DNA from: Spirosoma fluviale
GTDB lineage: Bacteria > Bacteroidota > Bacteroidia > Cytophagales > Spirosomataceae
Direction of reading: 5' to 3'
Assembly (NCBI GenBank): GCA_945901025.1
Contig: CAMDJW010000002.1
Span: 186,001 to 250,000 of the forward strand
DNA length: 64,000 bases
The translations under genes were made by a program, and so were the position numbers. Below are positions 10,041 through 18,387 of the stretch, in pieces. The stretch's first letter is position 1. The number at the start of each line of letters is the position of its first letter. Below the pieces are notes generated by a model. That model made no database searches, had not been told where the DNA came from, and worked only from the letters and a program-made list of their open reading frames with translations.

Positions 10041-10048
10041 TATTTTTG
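10041..10048 (+). promoter_or_regulatory. Bacteroidota -7 box upstream of recQ
   Basis: TATTTTTG matches TAnnTTTG, about 90 nt before the recQ ATG. No well-spaced -33 TTG is seen. The rest of the 9921-10136 gap is AT-rich with no ORF or hairpin I can support. Confidence 0.35.
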
Positions 10049-10136
10049 TTTAATTTCAAATTTAGAAGGTTTTCTAGAGGTTTGAATAAATCATTAGAAA
10101 ATAAAAGGACAAAACAATTCAGCCGACTTGAACTAT

Positions 10137-12443
10137 ATGCCGATTACCATAACAAAAGATTTACTGAGTAAAGAATTGAAAAAAACCTTTGGGTTTAGTC
10201 AATTTCGAGGGGAGCAGGAAGCCATCATTCAAAATACATTACAGGGAAATAATAGTTTTGTCTTAATGCCTACGGGCGCTGGCAAATCACTTTGCTACCA
10301 ACTGCCAGCTATTGTCTTACCAGGTACAGCGATTGTCATTTCGCCGTTAATTGCCTTGATGAAAAATCAGGTGGATCAAATGGTTGCCTTTGGCATCAAT
10401 GCGCAGTTTTTAAATTCTTCATTAACCCGTGCCGAAATTAATCGGGTGAAAAGTGAAGTGATCAATGGCCAAGTTAAGTTATTGTATATCGCACCTGAAT
10501 CGTTAAATAAGCAGGAAAATTTAAACTTTTTAAAGCAGGCCAATATCTCTTTTGTTGCGATCGATGAGGCACATTGTATCTCTGAGTGGGGACATGACTT
10601 TAGGCCTGAATATAGAAAGATTAGAACCATCATTGAGTCCATTAATGATCAATTACCGATCATAGCTTTGACTGCGACGGCCACTCCTAAAGTACAGCAG
10701 GACATTCAAAAAACGCTTAATTTAGAAGATGCACATGTTTTTAAATCTTCCTTTAATCGTAAAAATCTGTATTACGAAATTCGATCGAAGAAGGATATTG
10801 ATAAGCAATTGATTCGTTACATTAAATCAAATAGTGGAAAGGCTGGAATTATCTATTGTTTGAGTAGAAAAAGAGTCGAGGAGATTTCGGATTTATTATT
10901 GGTCAATGGAGTAAAAGCACTTCCCTATCATGCGGGTTTAGAGCCGCAGGTACGTATGACGAACCAAGAAGCCTTTTTGAATGAAGAGGTGGAGGTAATG
11001 GTCGCTACGATTGCCTTTGGCATGGGAATTGACAAGCCAGATGTTCGTTTTGTTATCCATTATGATGCACCTAAATCACTGGAAGGATATTACCAAGAAA
11101 CGGGGCGTGCAGGAAGGGATGGTCTAGAGGGTACTTGTATTTTATTTTACACCTACGACGATATATTAAAATTAGACAAATTCAATAAAGACAAGGCGGT
11201 TTCAGAGAAAGAAAATGCCAAGTTATTATTGACCGAAATGGTTTATTATGCCAACCTAGGTGTTTGTAGAAGAAAACAGTTATTGGGTTATTTCGGAGAG
11301 TACATGGCTGACAATTGCGGATTCTGCGATAATTGCATGCACCCTACGCCGACTTACAAGGCTGAACAAGAGGTTAGTTGGGTTTTAGAAGCCATTAAAC
11401 AAACAGGAGAAAATTTTGAGGCGGAGCATATAGCAGATGTATTAGAAGGCAAAAGCAATCCATATATTACCAGCAATGAACAAGCCAAGCTTTCAGTTTT
11501 TGGAGTAGGAAAGGAAGTTTCTTGGAATAAAGTCGCTGAAGAAGAGGAGGATGAGGACGATGAAGATGAGGATGGAAATCCCAAAAAGCCACAATTGCGC
11601 AAAAGAACTGCGAAAGAGCCTAATCCAGAAAGTGTAAAATCGCCATGGATTTCCTTTATCAAACAAGTATTGATTTATGGTTTGTTGGAGAAGGATATTG
11701 AAAATTACGGAATTTTAAAGATTACGGAAAAAGGCCATGCATTTTTAAAAGACTCACATCCATTAACATTTTCCAGAGACCATGACTATGAAAAAGAGGC
11801 CATTGATTTAGAAAATGCGGAGGAAAGTTTAGCATTGGGCGCAAAGGCCTATGATGATGCCTTATTTGAGTTATTAAAGAACCTTCGAAAAAAGGTAGCC
11901 AAAGAGAAGAATTTGCCTCCTTATGTTATTTTCCAAGATCCATCTTTGGAGGAAATGGCCACCACATATCCTACGACGCAGGAAGAAATGGCTCAAATTA
12001 ATGGAGTTGGGATGGGGAAAGTGGTGAAATTTGGGAAACAATTCCTTGATGCCATTATTCGATATGTAGAAGAAAATGAAATAGAGACAGCAAAGGAAGT
12101 AGTCGTGAAATCGACCGTCAATAAATCGAAGATTAAAATACATATTATCCAGCAAGTTGATCGTAAAATTGATTTAGATATTATTGCGGAGCAAAAGGAA
12201 ATCTCGATGGTGGATTTAATTCAAGAGATTGAAACCATTTGTTATTCAGGAACCAAGTTGAATTTAGATTATTTTATTAACCAAGTGATAGAGCCTGACA
12301 AGCAGGATGAGATTTTCGAATATTTTATGAGTGCAGATTCAGATAATATTGCCACAGCATTGGAAAACTGCAACATTGAGGATGTAAATGAGGAGGAGCT
12401 CCGATTAATGCGGATCAAGTTTTTAAGTGAATTAGCTAATTAG
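10137..12443 (+). CDS. recQ: ATP-dependent DNA helicase RecQ
   Basis: Superfamily 2 3'-5' DNA helicase of recombination and fork repair, 768 residues. Walker A MPTGAGKS (about 44-51), the DEAH box (about 144-147), motif III ALTATAT and motif VI QETGRAGRDG are all present. They are followed by the RecQ zinc-binding cysteines (C..CGFCDNC), a winged-helix region and an HRDC domain (about 575-650). An acidic linker, a run of about 14 Glu/Asp near residues 465-480, interrupts the winged-helix part. A further C-terminal helical region of about 100 residues follows HRDC. The nominal longest ORF begins at a TTG at 10128; the ATG at 10137 is the likelier start. Confidence 0.95.
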   Translation: MPITITKDLLSKELKKTFGFSQFRGEQEAIIQNTLQGNNSFVLMPTGAGKSLCYQLPAIVLPGTAIVISPLIALMKNQVDQMVAFGINAQFLNSSLTRAEINRVKSEVINGQVKLLYIAPESLNKQENLNFLKQANISFVAIDEAHCISEWGHDFRPEYRKIRTIIESINDQLPIIALTATATPKVQQDIQKTLNLEDAHVFKSSFNRKNLYYEIRSKKDIDKQLIRYIKSNSGKAGIIYCLSRKRVEEISDLLLVNGVKALPYHAGLEPQVRMTNQEAFLNEEVEVMVATIAFGMGIDKPDVRFVIHYDAPKSLEGYYQETGRAGRDGLEGTCILFYTYDDILKLDKFNKDKAVSEKENAKLLLTEMVYYANLGVCRRKQLLGYFGEYMADNCGFCDNCMHPTPTYKAEQEVSWVLEAIKQTGENFEAEHIADVLEGKSNPYITSNEQAKLSVFGVGKEVSWNKVAEEEEDEDDEDEDGNPKKPQLRKRTAKEPNPESVKSPWISFIKQVLIYGLLEKDIENYGILKITEKGHAFLKDSHPLTFSRDHDYEKEAIDLENAEESLALGAKAYDDALFELLKNLRKKVAKEKNLPPYVIFQDPSLEEMATTYPTTQEEMAQINGVGMGKVVKFGKQFLDAIIRYVEENEIETAKEVVVKSTVNKSKIKIHIIQQVDRKIDLDIIAEQKEISMVDLIQEIETICYSGTKLNLDYFINQVIEPDKQDEIFEYFMSADSDNIATALENCNIEDVNEEELRLMRIKFLSELAN

Positions 12444-12457
12444 AACTACCATTAAGT

Positions 12458-13744
12458 ATGAATGTATTGATATTGGGATCGGGGGGACGTGAGCATGCTT
12501 TTGCATGGAAAATCACTCAAAGTAATTTGTTGAGCCATTTATTTATTGCCCCCGGTAATCCTGGAACTGCTAATTTGGGAACAAACTTAGCCGTGGGGGT
12601 CACTGATTTTGAAGGAATTGTTGCTGCTATACGTACACATAACATTGAGTTGGTCATTGTAGGACCAGAGGAACCATTAGTTCGGGGCATACGAAATTTC
12701 ATTGAATCCCAACCAGACTTACAACACGTAGGAATTGTTGGACCGGGTTCAGATGGGGCGCAGTTGGAGGGAAGCAAGGATTTCTCGAAAAATTTTATGC
12801 ATACATACGGCATACCTACCGCCGCCTCAAAAACATTTACTAAAGATACTATTGAAGAAGGTTTGCTTTATTTAGAAGAGCAAAGTTTACCCATTGTTTT
12901 AAAGGCGGATGGCTTAGCTGCTGGGAAAGGGGTTATTATAGCCCAAAGTTTACAGGAGGCCAAAGATGCGCTGGAAGAAATGCTTTTAGAGTCTAAATTT
13001 GGCGCCGCATCTGAAAAAGTGGTTATTGAACAATTTTTAAGAGGTATCGAACTTTCTGTTTTTGTTTTAACCGATGGAGAGAATTATGTAGTTCTGCCAG
13101 AGGCAAAGGATTATAAGCGAATTAGAGAAAATGATGAAGGCTTGAATACGGGTGGTATGGGCGCTGTTTCCCCTGTTCCATTTGCAACGGCTAAATTTAT
13201 GGAATTGGTCAAAACGAAAGTGATCGATCCGACCTTGCATGGACTTAATGCAGAAAAAATTAAATATCAAGGATTTATATTTATTGGCCTAATGAATCAT
13301 GAAGGCGAACCTTATGTCATCGAGTACAATGCTCGGATGGGTGACCCTGAAACTGAGGTAGTATTACCAAGAATCGAATCTGATTTCCTATCTTTACTGA
13401 TTGCTTCCTCAAATGGTACCTTGAGTGAACAAGTTTTACAAATTTCAAGTCAGTACGCAGTGACGACGATGGTCGTTGCTGGAGGATATCCCGAGAATTA
13501 TAGAAAAGGGGATGTCATTTCAAATTTAGAGAATATAGAGGATGCCTTCATTTTCCACGCGGGAACGCAGGAAAAAGAGGGGGAAATAGTAACGAGTGGG
13601 GGTCGAGTAATGGCCTTTACAGGTACCTCAAACACCTTAGAAAATGCCATTCAAAAGTCGCAAAAGGCGGCTATTACGGCAAAATATGAGGGTAAAAATT
13701 TTAGACGAGATATCGGCTTAGATGTTCTTAGATTTAAGAATTAA
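12458..13744 (+). CDS. purD: phosphoribosylamine-glycine ligase (GAR synthetase)
   Basis: ATP-grasp enzyme of purine synthesis joining 5-phosphoribosylamine and glycine to form GAR. At 428 residues the length is normal. Visible marks are the N-terminal GSGGREHAFAW (7-17), VGPEEPLVRGI (about 67-77), the ATP-grasp lysine region LKADGLAAGKGV (about 148-159), NTGGMGAVSP (about 230-239) and EYNARMGDPETE (about 288-299). It lies 14 nt after recQ and 22 nt before ricT, so a plus-strand operon recQ-purD-ricT-gldH-lrp is likely. Confidence 0.97.
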   Translation: MNVLILGSGGREHAFAWKITQSNLLSHLFIAPGNPGTANLGTNLAVGVTDFEGIVAAIRTHNIELVIVGPEEPLVRGIRNFIESQPDLQHVGIVGPGSDGAQLEGSKDFSKNFMHTYGIPTAASKTFTKDTIEEGLLYLEEQSLPIVLKADGLAAGKGVIIAQSLQEAKDALEEMLLESKFGAASEKVVIEQFLRGIELSVFVLTDGENYVVLPEAKDYKRIRENDEGLNTGGMGAVSPVPFATAKFMELVKTKVIDPTLHGLNAEKIKYQGFIFIGLMNHEGEPYVIEYNARMGDPETEVVLPRIESDFLSLLIASSNGTLSEQVLQISSQYAVTTMVVAGGYPENYRKGDVISNLENIEDAFIFHAGTQEKEGEIVTSGGRVMAFTGTSNTLENAIQKSQKAAITAKYEGKNFRRDIGLDVLRFKN

Positions 13745-13766
13745 TAGCTGATTTACATATAAAAAT

Positions 13767-15161
13767 ATGGGATGTAAGTCGTGCTCCACAGGATCATGTG
13801 GATCGAAAAAAGTTGAAGGAGAAGTTGTAGGCTGCCAAAGTAATGGCAGTTGTGGCACAGGCGCCTGCAACAAAATGAATGTTTTTGATTGGCTATCCGA
13901 TTTGGATGTCCCTCAATTTCAACGTTTTCAGATCGTAGAAGTAAAATTCAAAGGGGGAAGAAAGGAATACTTTAGAAATTCCACTGAACTTATTTTACAT
14001 ACGGGAGATCCAGTGATGATCGAATCATCTACAGGTATTCACATGGGTGTAGTTTCCTTGCAGGGGGAGCTTGTTAGACTCCAATTGCTAAAAAAGTCAA
14101 TCAAAGACGACGAAAACCTAAAAAATATTGTTCGTATTGCGAATGAAAAGGATTTAGAAAAGCATGAGCAGGCAATTGCAAGAGACTTGCCTACGATGTA
14201 CCGAGGCCGACAAATCATACAGGATTTGAAATTGAACATGAAACTTTCTGATGTTGAATTTCAGTCTGATGGGACCAAGGCTGTATTTTATTATTCTTCG
14301 GATGACCGAGTTGACTTCAGGGAATTAATTAAATTATTGGCTACTGAATTTAAAATTCGGGTAGAAATGAAACAAATTTCTTTGCGCCAAGAGGCGGGAA
14401 GATTGGGGGGTATTGGAATTTGTGGAAGAGAATTATGTTGTTCTACGTGGCTGACCGACTTTAAAAATGTGACAACTGCTGCCGCTCGTTATCAAAATTT
14501 ATCCTTAAACACAGTAAAACTAAGTGGACAATGTGGTCGTTTGAAATGTTGTTTAAACTACGAGTTAGAGACCTACATGGATGCTTTAAAAGGTATACCA
14601 ACGATCGAAGGCAGGATAAAAACGAAAAAAGGAGAAGCTGTATTACAAAAAACAGATATTTTCAAAAGAATGATGTGGTTTGGAATTGTAGGGGAAGAGG
14701 CAATTTGGATTCCTGTTTCGTGTGATCGCGTTAAAGAAATTATCGATTTAAATAAGAAGGGTATCATCCCAGAGTCATTTGAAGACCTAAACCCTGATGC
14801 ACCGGTGGTTGAAAAATTGAGTTTATCTCAATTAAATTCAGATTTGGATCGGATGGATAAAAAATACGGGGGTTCTAAAAATAAAGGAGGATTTAAAAAA
14901 GGGCCAAATGAAAACCGGTTTAGGGATAATGATCCGAATAGACCAAGGCCAAATTTCCAACAAAGGCCTAAGCCAAATAATCCAAATCAAAAAGGTCCTG
15001 ATGCGATTAGCACCGGCGAAGGTACTCCAGTTCCCAATGGGCCCATTGGCGATAGTCAATCCTCGGAAAATAGTGCCACTCCAAAGCCATTTAAGAAAAA
15101 GTTTAAAAAGAAATTTAAACCAAGACCACCAGGAAATGCGCCTGAAACTCCTCAAGTTTAA
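13767..15161 (+). CDS. ricT: PSP1/RicT-family regulatory protein
   Basis: A 464-residue cytoplasmic protein with a PSP1 C-terminal (RicT/YaaT) domain at about 85-265. Its conserved cysteine block is seen as GIGICGRELCCSTWL and SGQCGRLKCCLNYE. The first 35 residues add an unusual cysteine-rich stretch (CKSCSTGSCGS and CQSNGSCGTGAC). From about 365 the tail is disordered, rich in Pro, Asn and Lys. In Bacillus, RicT works in a complex with an Fe-S cluster that affects RNase Y; whether this holds here is unknown. The 3' end overlaps the gldH start by 26 nt. In Bacteroidota this gene is, as I recall, commonly next to gldH. Confidence 0.85.
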   Translation: MGCKSCSTGSCGSKKVEGEVVGCQSNGSCGTGACNKMNVFDWLSDLDVPQFQRFQIVEVKFKGGRKEYFRNSTELILHTGDPVMIESSTGIHMGVVSLQGELVRLQLLKKSIKDDENLKNIVRIANEKDLEKHEQAIARDLPTMYRGRQIIQDLKLNMKLSDVEFQSDGTKAVFYYSSDDRVDFRELIKLLATEFKIRVEMKQISLRQEAGRLGGIGICGRELCCSTWLTDFKNVTTAAARYQNLSLNTVKLSGQCGRLKCCLNYELETYMDALKGIPTIEGRIKTKKGEAVLQKTDIFKRMMWFGIVGEEAIWIPVSCDRVKEIIDLNKKGIIPESFEDLNPDAPVVEKLSLSQLNSDLDRMDKKYGGSKNKGGFKKGPNENRFRDNDPNRPRPNFQQRPKPNNPNQKGPDAISTGEGTPVPNGPIGDSQSSENSATPKPFKKKFKKKFKPRPPGNAPETPQV

Positions 15162-15654
15162 ATGTAAGCAAGTTAATGCCCACGTAAGTTTACCATGTAT
15201 CATAAGCTTTTTGTTGGCATTTGTAATTCTAGGTTGTGGTGGGAATGAGCTTGTCAACGAAAGACAATCGATGGGCGAGATGGGTTGGATACAAAAAAAT
15301 AAATTTGAAATCCCCTTTCAAATTACAGATACTTCTCAAGTATATGAGATGCAAGTGGCTATCCGTCAAACTAATATGTATTCTTTCTATAATTTATATT
15401 TCATTTCTGAAATCTTGAGTGAGGAAAACAAAAGCATTAAAAGAGCGGAGGCAGAGGCCATATTTTATGATGCAAAATCAGGGAAACCTAAAGGTTCAGG
15501 ATTGGGTGATATGTATAGTCATACATATACCATTTTCAAAAATTTGAAATTTCCAAAATCGGGTACCTATCGAATACGCTTACAGCAAAATATGAGAATG
15601 GATACCTTAGAAGGGATCGTGTCAGTGGGCGCATCCCTAATAAAAAAGAAATAA
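15136..15654 (+). CDS. gldH: gliding motility lipoprotein GldH
   Basis: A 172-residue lipoprotein. The start at ATG 15136, inside ricT, gives a 32-residue signal with lipobox VILGC (cysteine about residue 33); the longer ORF upstream is a shadow of ricT. The GldH hallmark is near the C-terminus: RIRLQQNMRMDTLEGIVSVG resembles the family's Q.MR.D.L.GI..VG ending. GldH is needed for Bacteroidota gliding and type IX secretion in Flavobacterium johnsoniae, and sits on the periplasmic or outer-membrane side. No other gld or spr gene is in the window. Presence of gldH does not prove gliding; many non-gliders keep it. Confidence 0.8.
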   Translation: MRLKLLKFKCKQVNAHVSLPCIISFLLAFVILGCGGNELVNERQSMGEMGWIQKNKFEIPFQITDTSQVYEMQVAIRQTNMYSFYNLYFISEILSEENKSIKRAEAEAIFYDAKSGKPKGSGLGDMYSHTYTIFKNLKFPKSGTYRIRLQQNMRMDTLEGIVSVGASLIKKK

Positions 15655-15657
15655 AGG

Positions 15658-16128
15658 ATGGCGAAATTAGATGAAATAGATAAACAAATACTGGCCTTTT
15701 TGCATGAAGATGCGTTTTTGTCTAATAAGGAAATGGCGAGTCGTTTGGGCATGAGTGCCACGCCCATCCATGAGCGAATCAAGCGAATGGAAAAAGATGG
15801 AGTTATTACTGGATATAAAGCCATTATTAACCCTAATAAATTGGGTAAATCCCTGACTGTATTCTGCGATATATCATTAAAAGAACATGCAGCTGAATAT
15901 TTAAATCAATTTGAAAAAGATGTCATGGAATTATTGGAAGTGCAAGAATGCTATTGCGTTTCTGGACAAAGTGATTTTTTGTTAAAAATTGTGGTGGCCG
16001 ACATGGATGAGTACCGTCATTTTATATTGCACAAATTGGCCAGTTTAAAAAACATTGGAAATGCTCAAAGCCATTTTGTGATGAATCAAACGCAAAATGA
16101 ACATATTTTACCTTGGTTAACTAATTAA
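15658..16128 (+). CDS. Lrp/AsnC-family transcriptional regulator
   Basis: A 156-residue DNA-binding regulator. The N-terminal winged helix-turn-helix (about 5-60) includes NKEMASRLGMSATPIHERIKRM. The C-terminal RAM/AsnC ligand-binding domain (about 70-150) has the beta-alpha-beta pattern and the conserved V.G..D.LL stretch (CVSGQSDFLLKIVV). Such proteins sense amino acids as octamers. It begins 3 nt after the gldH stop, so it probably ends this operon. Its targets are unknown; the RND locus starts 84 nt downstream. Confidence 0.93.
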   Translation: MAKLDEIDKQILAFLHEDAFLSNKEMASRLGMSATPIHERIKRMEKDGVITGYKAIINPNKLGKSLTVFCDISLKEHAAEYLNQFEKDVMELLEVQECYCVSGQSDFLLKIVVADMDEYRHFILHKLASLKNIGNAQSHFVMNQTQNEHILPWLTN

Positions 16129-16212
16129 AATAAAATTTGCCTACAACTGAGGATACAAGAATGTTCGAATTTCCTTATCTTAGAAAATTAATAAACCTTT
16201 GAATACGCATAC

Positions 16213-17325
16213 ATGAATAAGTTTACGAAAACAATCATCAGCTTAATAGCGATTATTTTAATTTTAGGATTAGCTTTTTATCCTAAAATCAAAAAGACTT
16301 TTTCCGCTTCAGAATCAAAAGATAATACGAAGGGTAAAGAAAAAGAGAAAGGTGGTCCAGGTGGTCCGGGTGGAAAAGTTGGAAAAACAGCTGTCATCGT
16401 AACCGTAGTCAAATCAACCAAATTAGATGATATTCTAAGTTCTACAGGAAGTATATTACCGAATGAAGAAGTTGAAATTCGTTCTGAAATAGCAGGAAGA
16501 ATTATTTTACTCAACATCAAAGAAGGGGATAATATTCAAAAGGGTACGGTATTATTAAGAATTAACGATGACGAGTTACAAGCTAGATTAAAAAAATTAG
16601 GGTTTAATAAAAAGTTAGCTGAGGATAATGAAGGGAGACAAAAAGTACTTTTACAGAAAGAAGCTATTTCTCAAAGAGAATATGATATTGCTGTGAATTC
16701 TGTTAATACCATCTCGGCTGATATTGAAGATTTAAAATCACAAATTATAAAAACTACATTAAAGGCCCCATTTGCAGGGAAAGTTGGCTTTAGGTATGTA
16801 AGTATGGGAAGTTATATTTCTCCGGCCACTAAGATTGCCACATTAACTAATACGAATCCTGCCAAAATAGAGTTCTCTATTCCTGCTAAATATGCAACGG
16901 CTATACGTCAAGGAAGTACAATAGAATTTACAACGGAAAATGAACAAAAGACCTTTATAGGTAAAGTATATGCGATAGATCCTAAAATTGACCCACAAAC
17001 ACGTACTTTACAAATTAGAGCTTTATCGGCAAATCCAGGTAACTTGTTGGTTCCTGGAGCCTACGCCAAGGTTAATTTGATTTTAAAAAGCAAAGGTTCT
17101 GCCATACTAATCCCTACTGAATCTGTTATTCCAGAGGCCAAAGGCAGTAAGGTTTTTCTCGTAAAAAATGGAAAATCGGTTCCCCAGAAAGTTGAGCTAG
17201 GGGCACGTGGTGAGCGTACCGTGGAGATTATATCCGGCCTTTCCATTGGCGATACTTTAATCACAAATGGAATTATTCAGGTTAAACCTGATGGTGATGT
17301 TGAAATAAAAGAAGTGGTTCAATAA
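16213..17325 (+). CDS. RND efflux periplasmic adaptor subunit (MFP/HlyD type)
   Basis: A 370-residue membrane fusion protein that bridges an RND pump and an outer-membrane channel. It has an N-terminal membrane anchor (about 7-24), a charged and glycine-rich linker (KGGPGGPGG near 46-54), a lipoyl half-domain (GSILPNEEVEIRSEIAGRI, about 76-94), a short coiled-coil hairpin (about 115-165), the second lipoyl half (KAPFAGKVGFR), then beta-barrel and membrane-proximal domains. The permease is two genes downstream. No TolC-type channel gene is adjacent, so the outer-membrane partner must be encoded elsewhere. Confidence 0.93.
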   Translation: MNKFTKTIISLIAIILILGLAFYPKIKKTFSASESKDNTKGKEKEKGGPGGPGGKVGKTAVIVTVVKSTKLDDILSSTGSILPNEEVEIRSEIAGRIILLNIKEGDNIQKGTVLLRINDDELQARLKKLGFNKKLAEDNEGRQKVLLQKEAISQREYDIAVNSVNTISADIEDLKSQIIKTTLKAPFAGKVGFRYVSMGSYISPATKIATLTNTNPAKIEFSIPAKYATAIRQGSTIEFTTENEQKTFIGKVYAIDPKIDPQTRTLQIRALSANPGNLLVPGAYAKVNLILKSKGSAILIPTESVIPEAKGSKVFLVKNGKSVPQKVELGARGERTVEIISGLSIGDTLITNGIIQVKPDGDVEIKEVVQ

Positions 17326-17331
17326 AATCTA

Positions 17332-18375
17332 ATGCCAAGTATCTATTTGACAAAATCTTTATGGTCCTATAAATTCCGCAAATTAACTTATTTAATTCGT
17401 GCGATAGGAGCCTATGGATTTTTGAATCTGACAATATTTTTAAAGCGACTTTTAAATCCTAATAAGACGTTTATAGGTATTTTGCTGGCAGAACATTTGG
17501 GAGACATTGTAGCTTCCGAACCTATTATAGATGCGCTACATAAGAAATTTCAAGATGCAGAAATTTATTGGATCGTTAAGCCGGTCTTTGCTCCCATTTT
17601 AATAAAGCATCCTGGACTTTCTAAAGTCATTCTTGAAACCAATCTGCTTTTCAGTATTTTAATCTCTAGAAAAAATACCTTTACGGAGTTCTATAATTTG
17701 CATTTAAATGAATTGAGGAAGGATCCTTATTTTGGGACAAAATTAGTGAATCCATATGCTGAAGAACTAGATTTAACGATTCATAATTATTATAAATCGA
17801 GTAATCTTCTTGGTAATTTTTCAAGATTATGTCACTTAAATTTAAATCAAACAGCACCTTCTATTTTTATAGAACAGGCTAAACTAAAGCTTCCATTTAA
17901 CGGGAATTATTGGGTTTTACATCGAAAATCGACAGATTTAAACAGAGAATGGCAGGATGAAAATTGGATCCAATTGCTTGATTTGTTAACCACAGATTAT
18001 GGGATTAATGTAGTTGAAATTGGCACCAACGAACCATTGAATTATTCAAGCAAAAACTTTTTGAATTTAGTGGGAAAAACAAATATCGAAGAAACGTGTA
18101 TGTTAATAAAGTCAGCGCACTTTTTTATGGGAATCGATTCTGGGCCAACCCATATTGCGAATGCTTTTAAAATTCCTGCTTTAATTTTATGCGGACATTT
18201 TGCTAATTTCAAAAAATACATGTCTTACTCAGGTGCATACCAGGAAAAAGGGGGCATCGCCCATATTTATTTTAATGCGAGTGGAAGTACGCGCGAACTC
18301 CCATTTTTGGAAGTTTGGGAAGAGTTACAAAAAACAATTTTAACCAGTAAATCATTAGCCTTAAAGGCAGTATAA
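17332..18375 (+). CDS. family 9 glycosyltransferase (heptosyltransferase-like)
   Basis: A 347-residue GT-B protein of the GT9/ADP-heptose:LPS heptosyltransferase type. The N-terminal half has the ILLAEHLGDIVASEPIIDAL motif (about 49-68). The C-terminal half has the nucleotide-sugar site pattern IKSAHFFMGIDSGPTHIANAF (about 260-280), where the G.DSG..H.A signature is clear. It would add a sugar to LPS core or another glycan at the cytoplasmic face. Its position between the RND adaptor (6 nt upstream) and the permease (12 nt downstream) is unusual, as these two normally adjoin. Confidence 0.88.
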   Translation: MPSIYLTKSLWSYKFRKLTYLIRAIGAYGFLNLTIFLKRLLNPNKTFIGILLAEHLGDIVASEPIIDALHKKFQDAEIYWIVKPVFAPILIKHPGLSKVILETNLLFSILISRKNTFTEFYNLHLNELRKDPYFGTKLVNPYAEELDLTIHNYYKSSNLLGNFSRLCHLNLNQTAPSIFIEQAKLKLPFNGNYWVLHRKSTDLNREWQDENWIQLLDLLTTDYGINVVEIGTNEPLNYSSKNFLNLVGKTNIEETCMLIKSAHFFMGIDSGPTHIANAFKIPALILCGHFANFKKYMSYSGAYQEKGGIAHIYFNASGSTRELPFLEVWEELQKTILTSKSLALKAV

Positions 18376-18387
18376 ACCTATAAACCG

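Noticed and set aside
11354-11662. Minus-strand ORF with a long serine run
   Set aside because: It is the antisense of the acidic linker codons of recQ, with no independent coding evidence.
14908-15135. Longer N-terminus for gldH
   Set aside because: This part overlaps ricT in another frame and has no signal peptide; the start at 15136 gives a proper lipobox.
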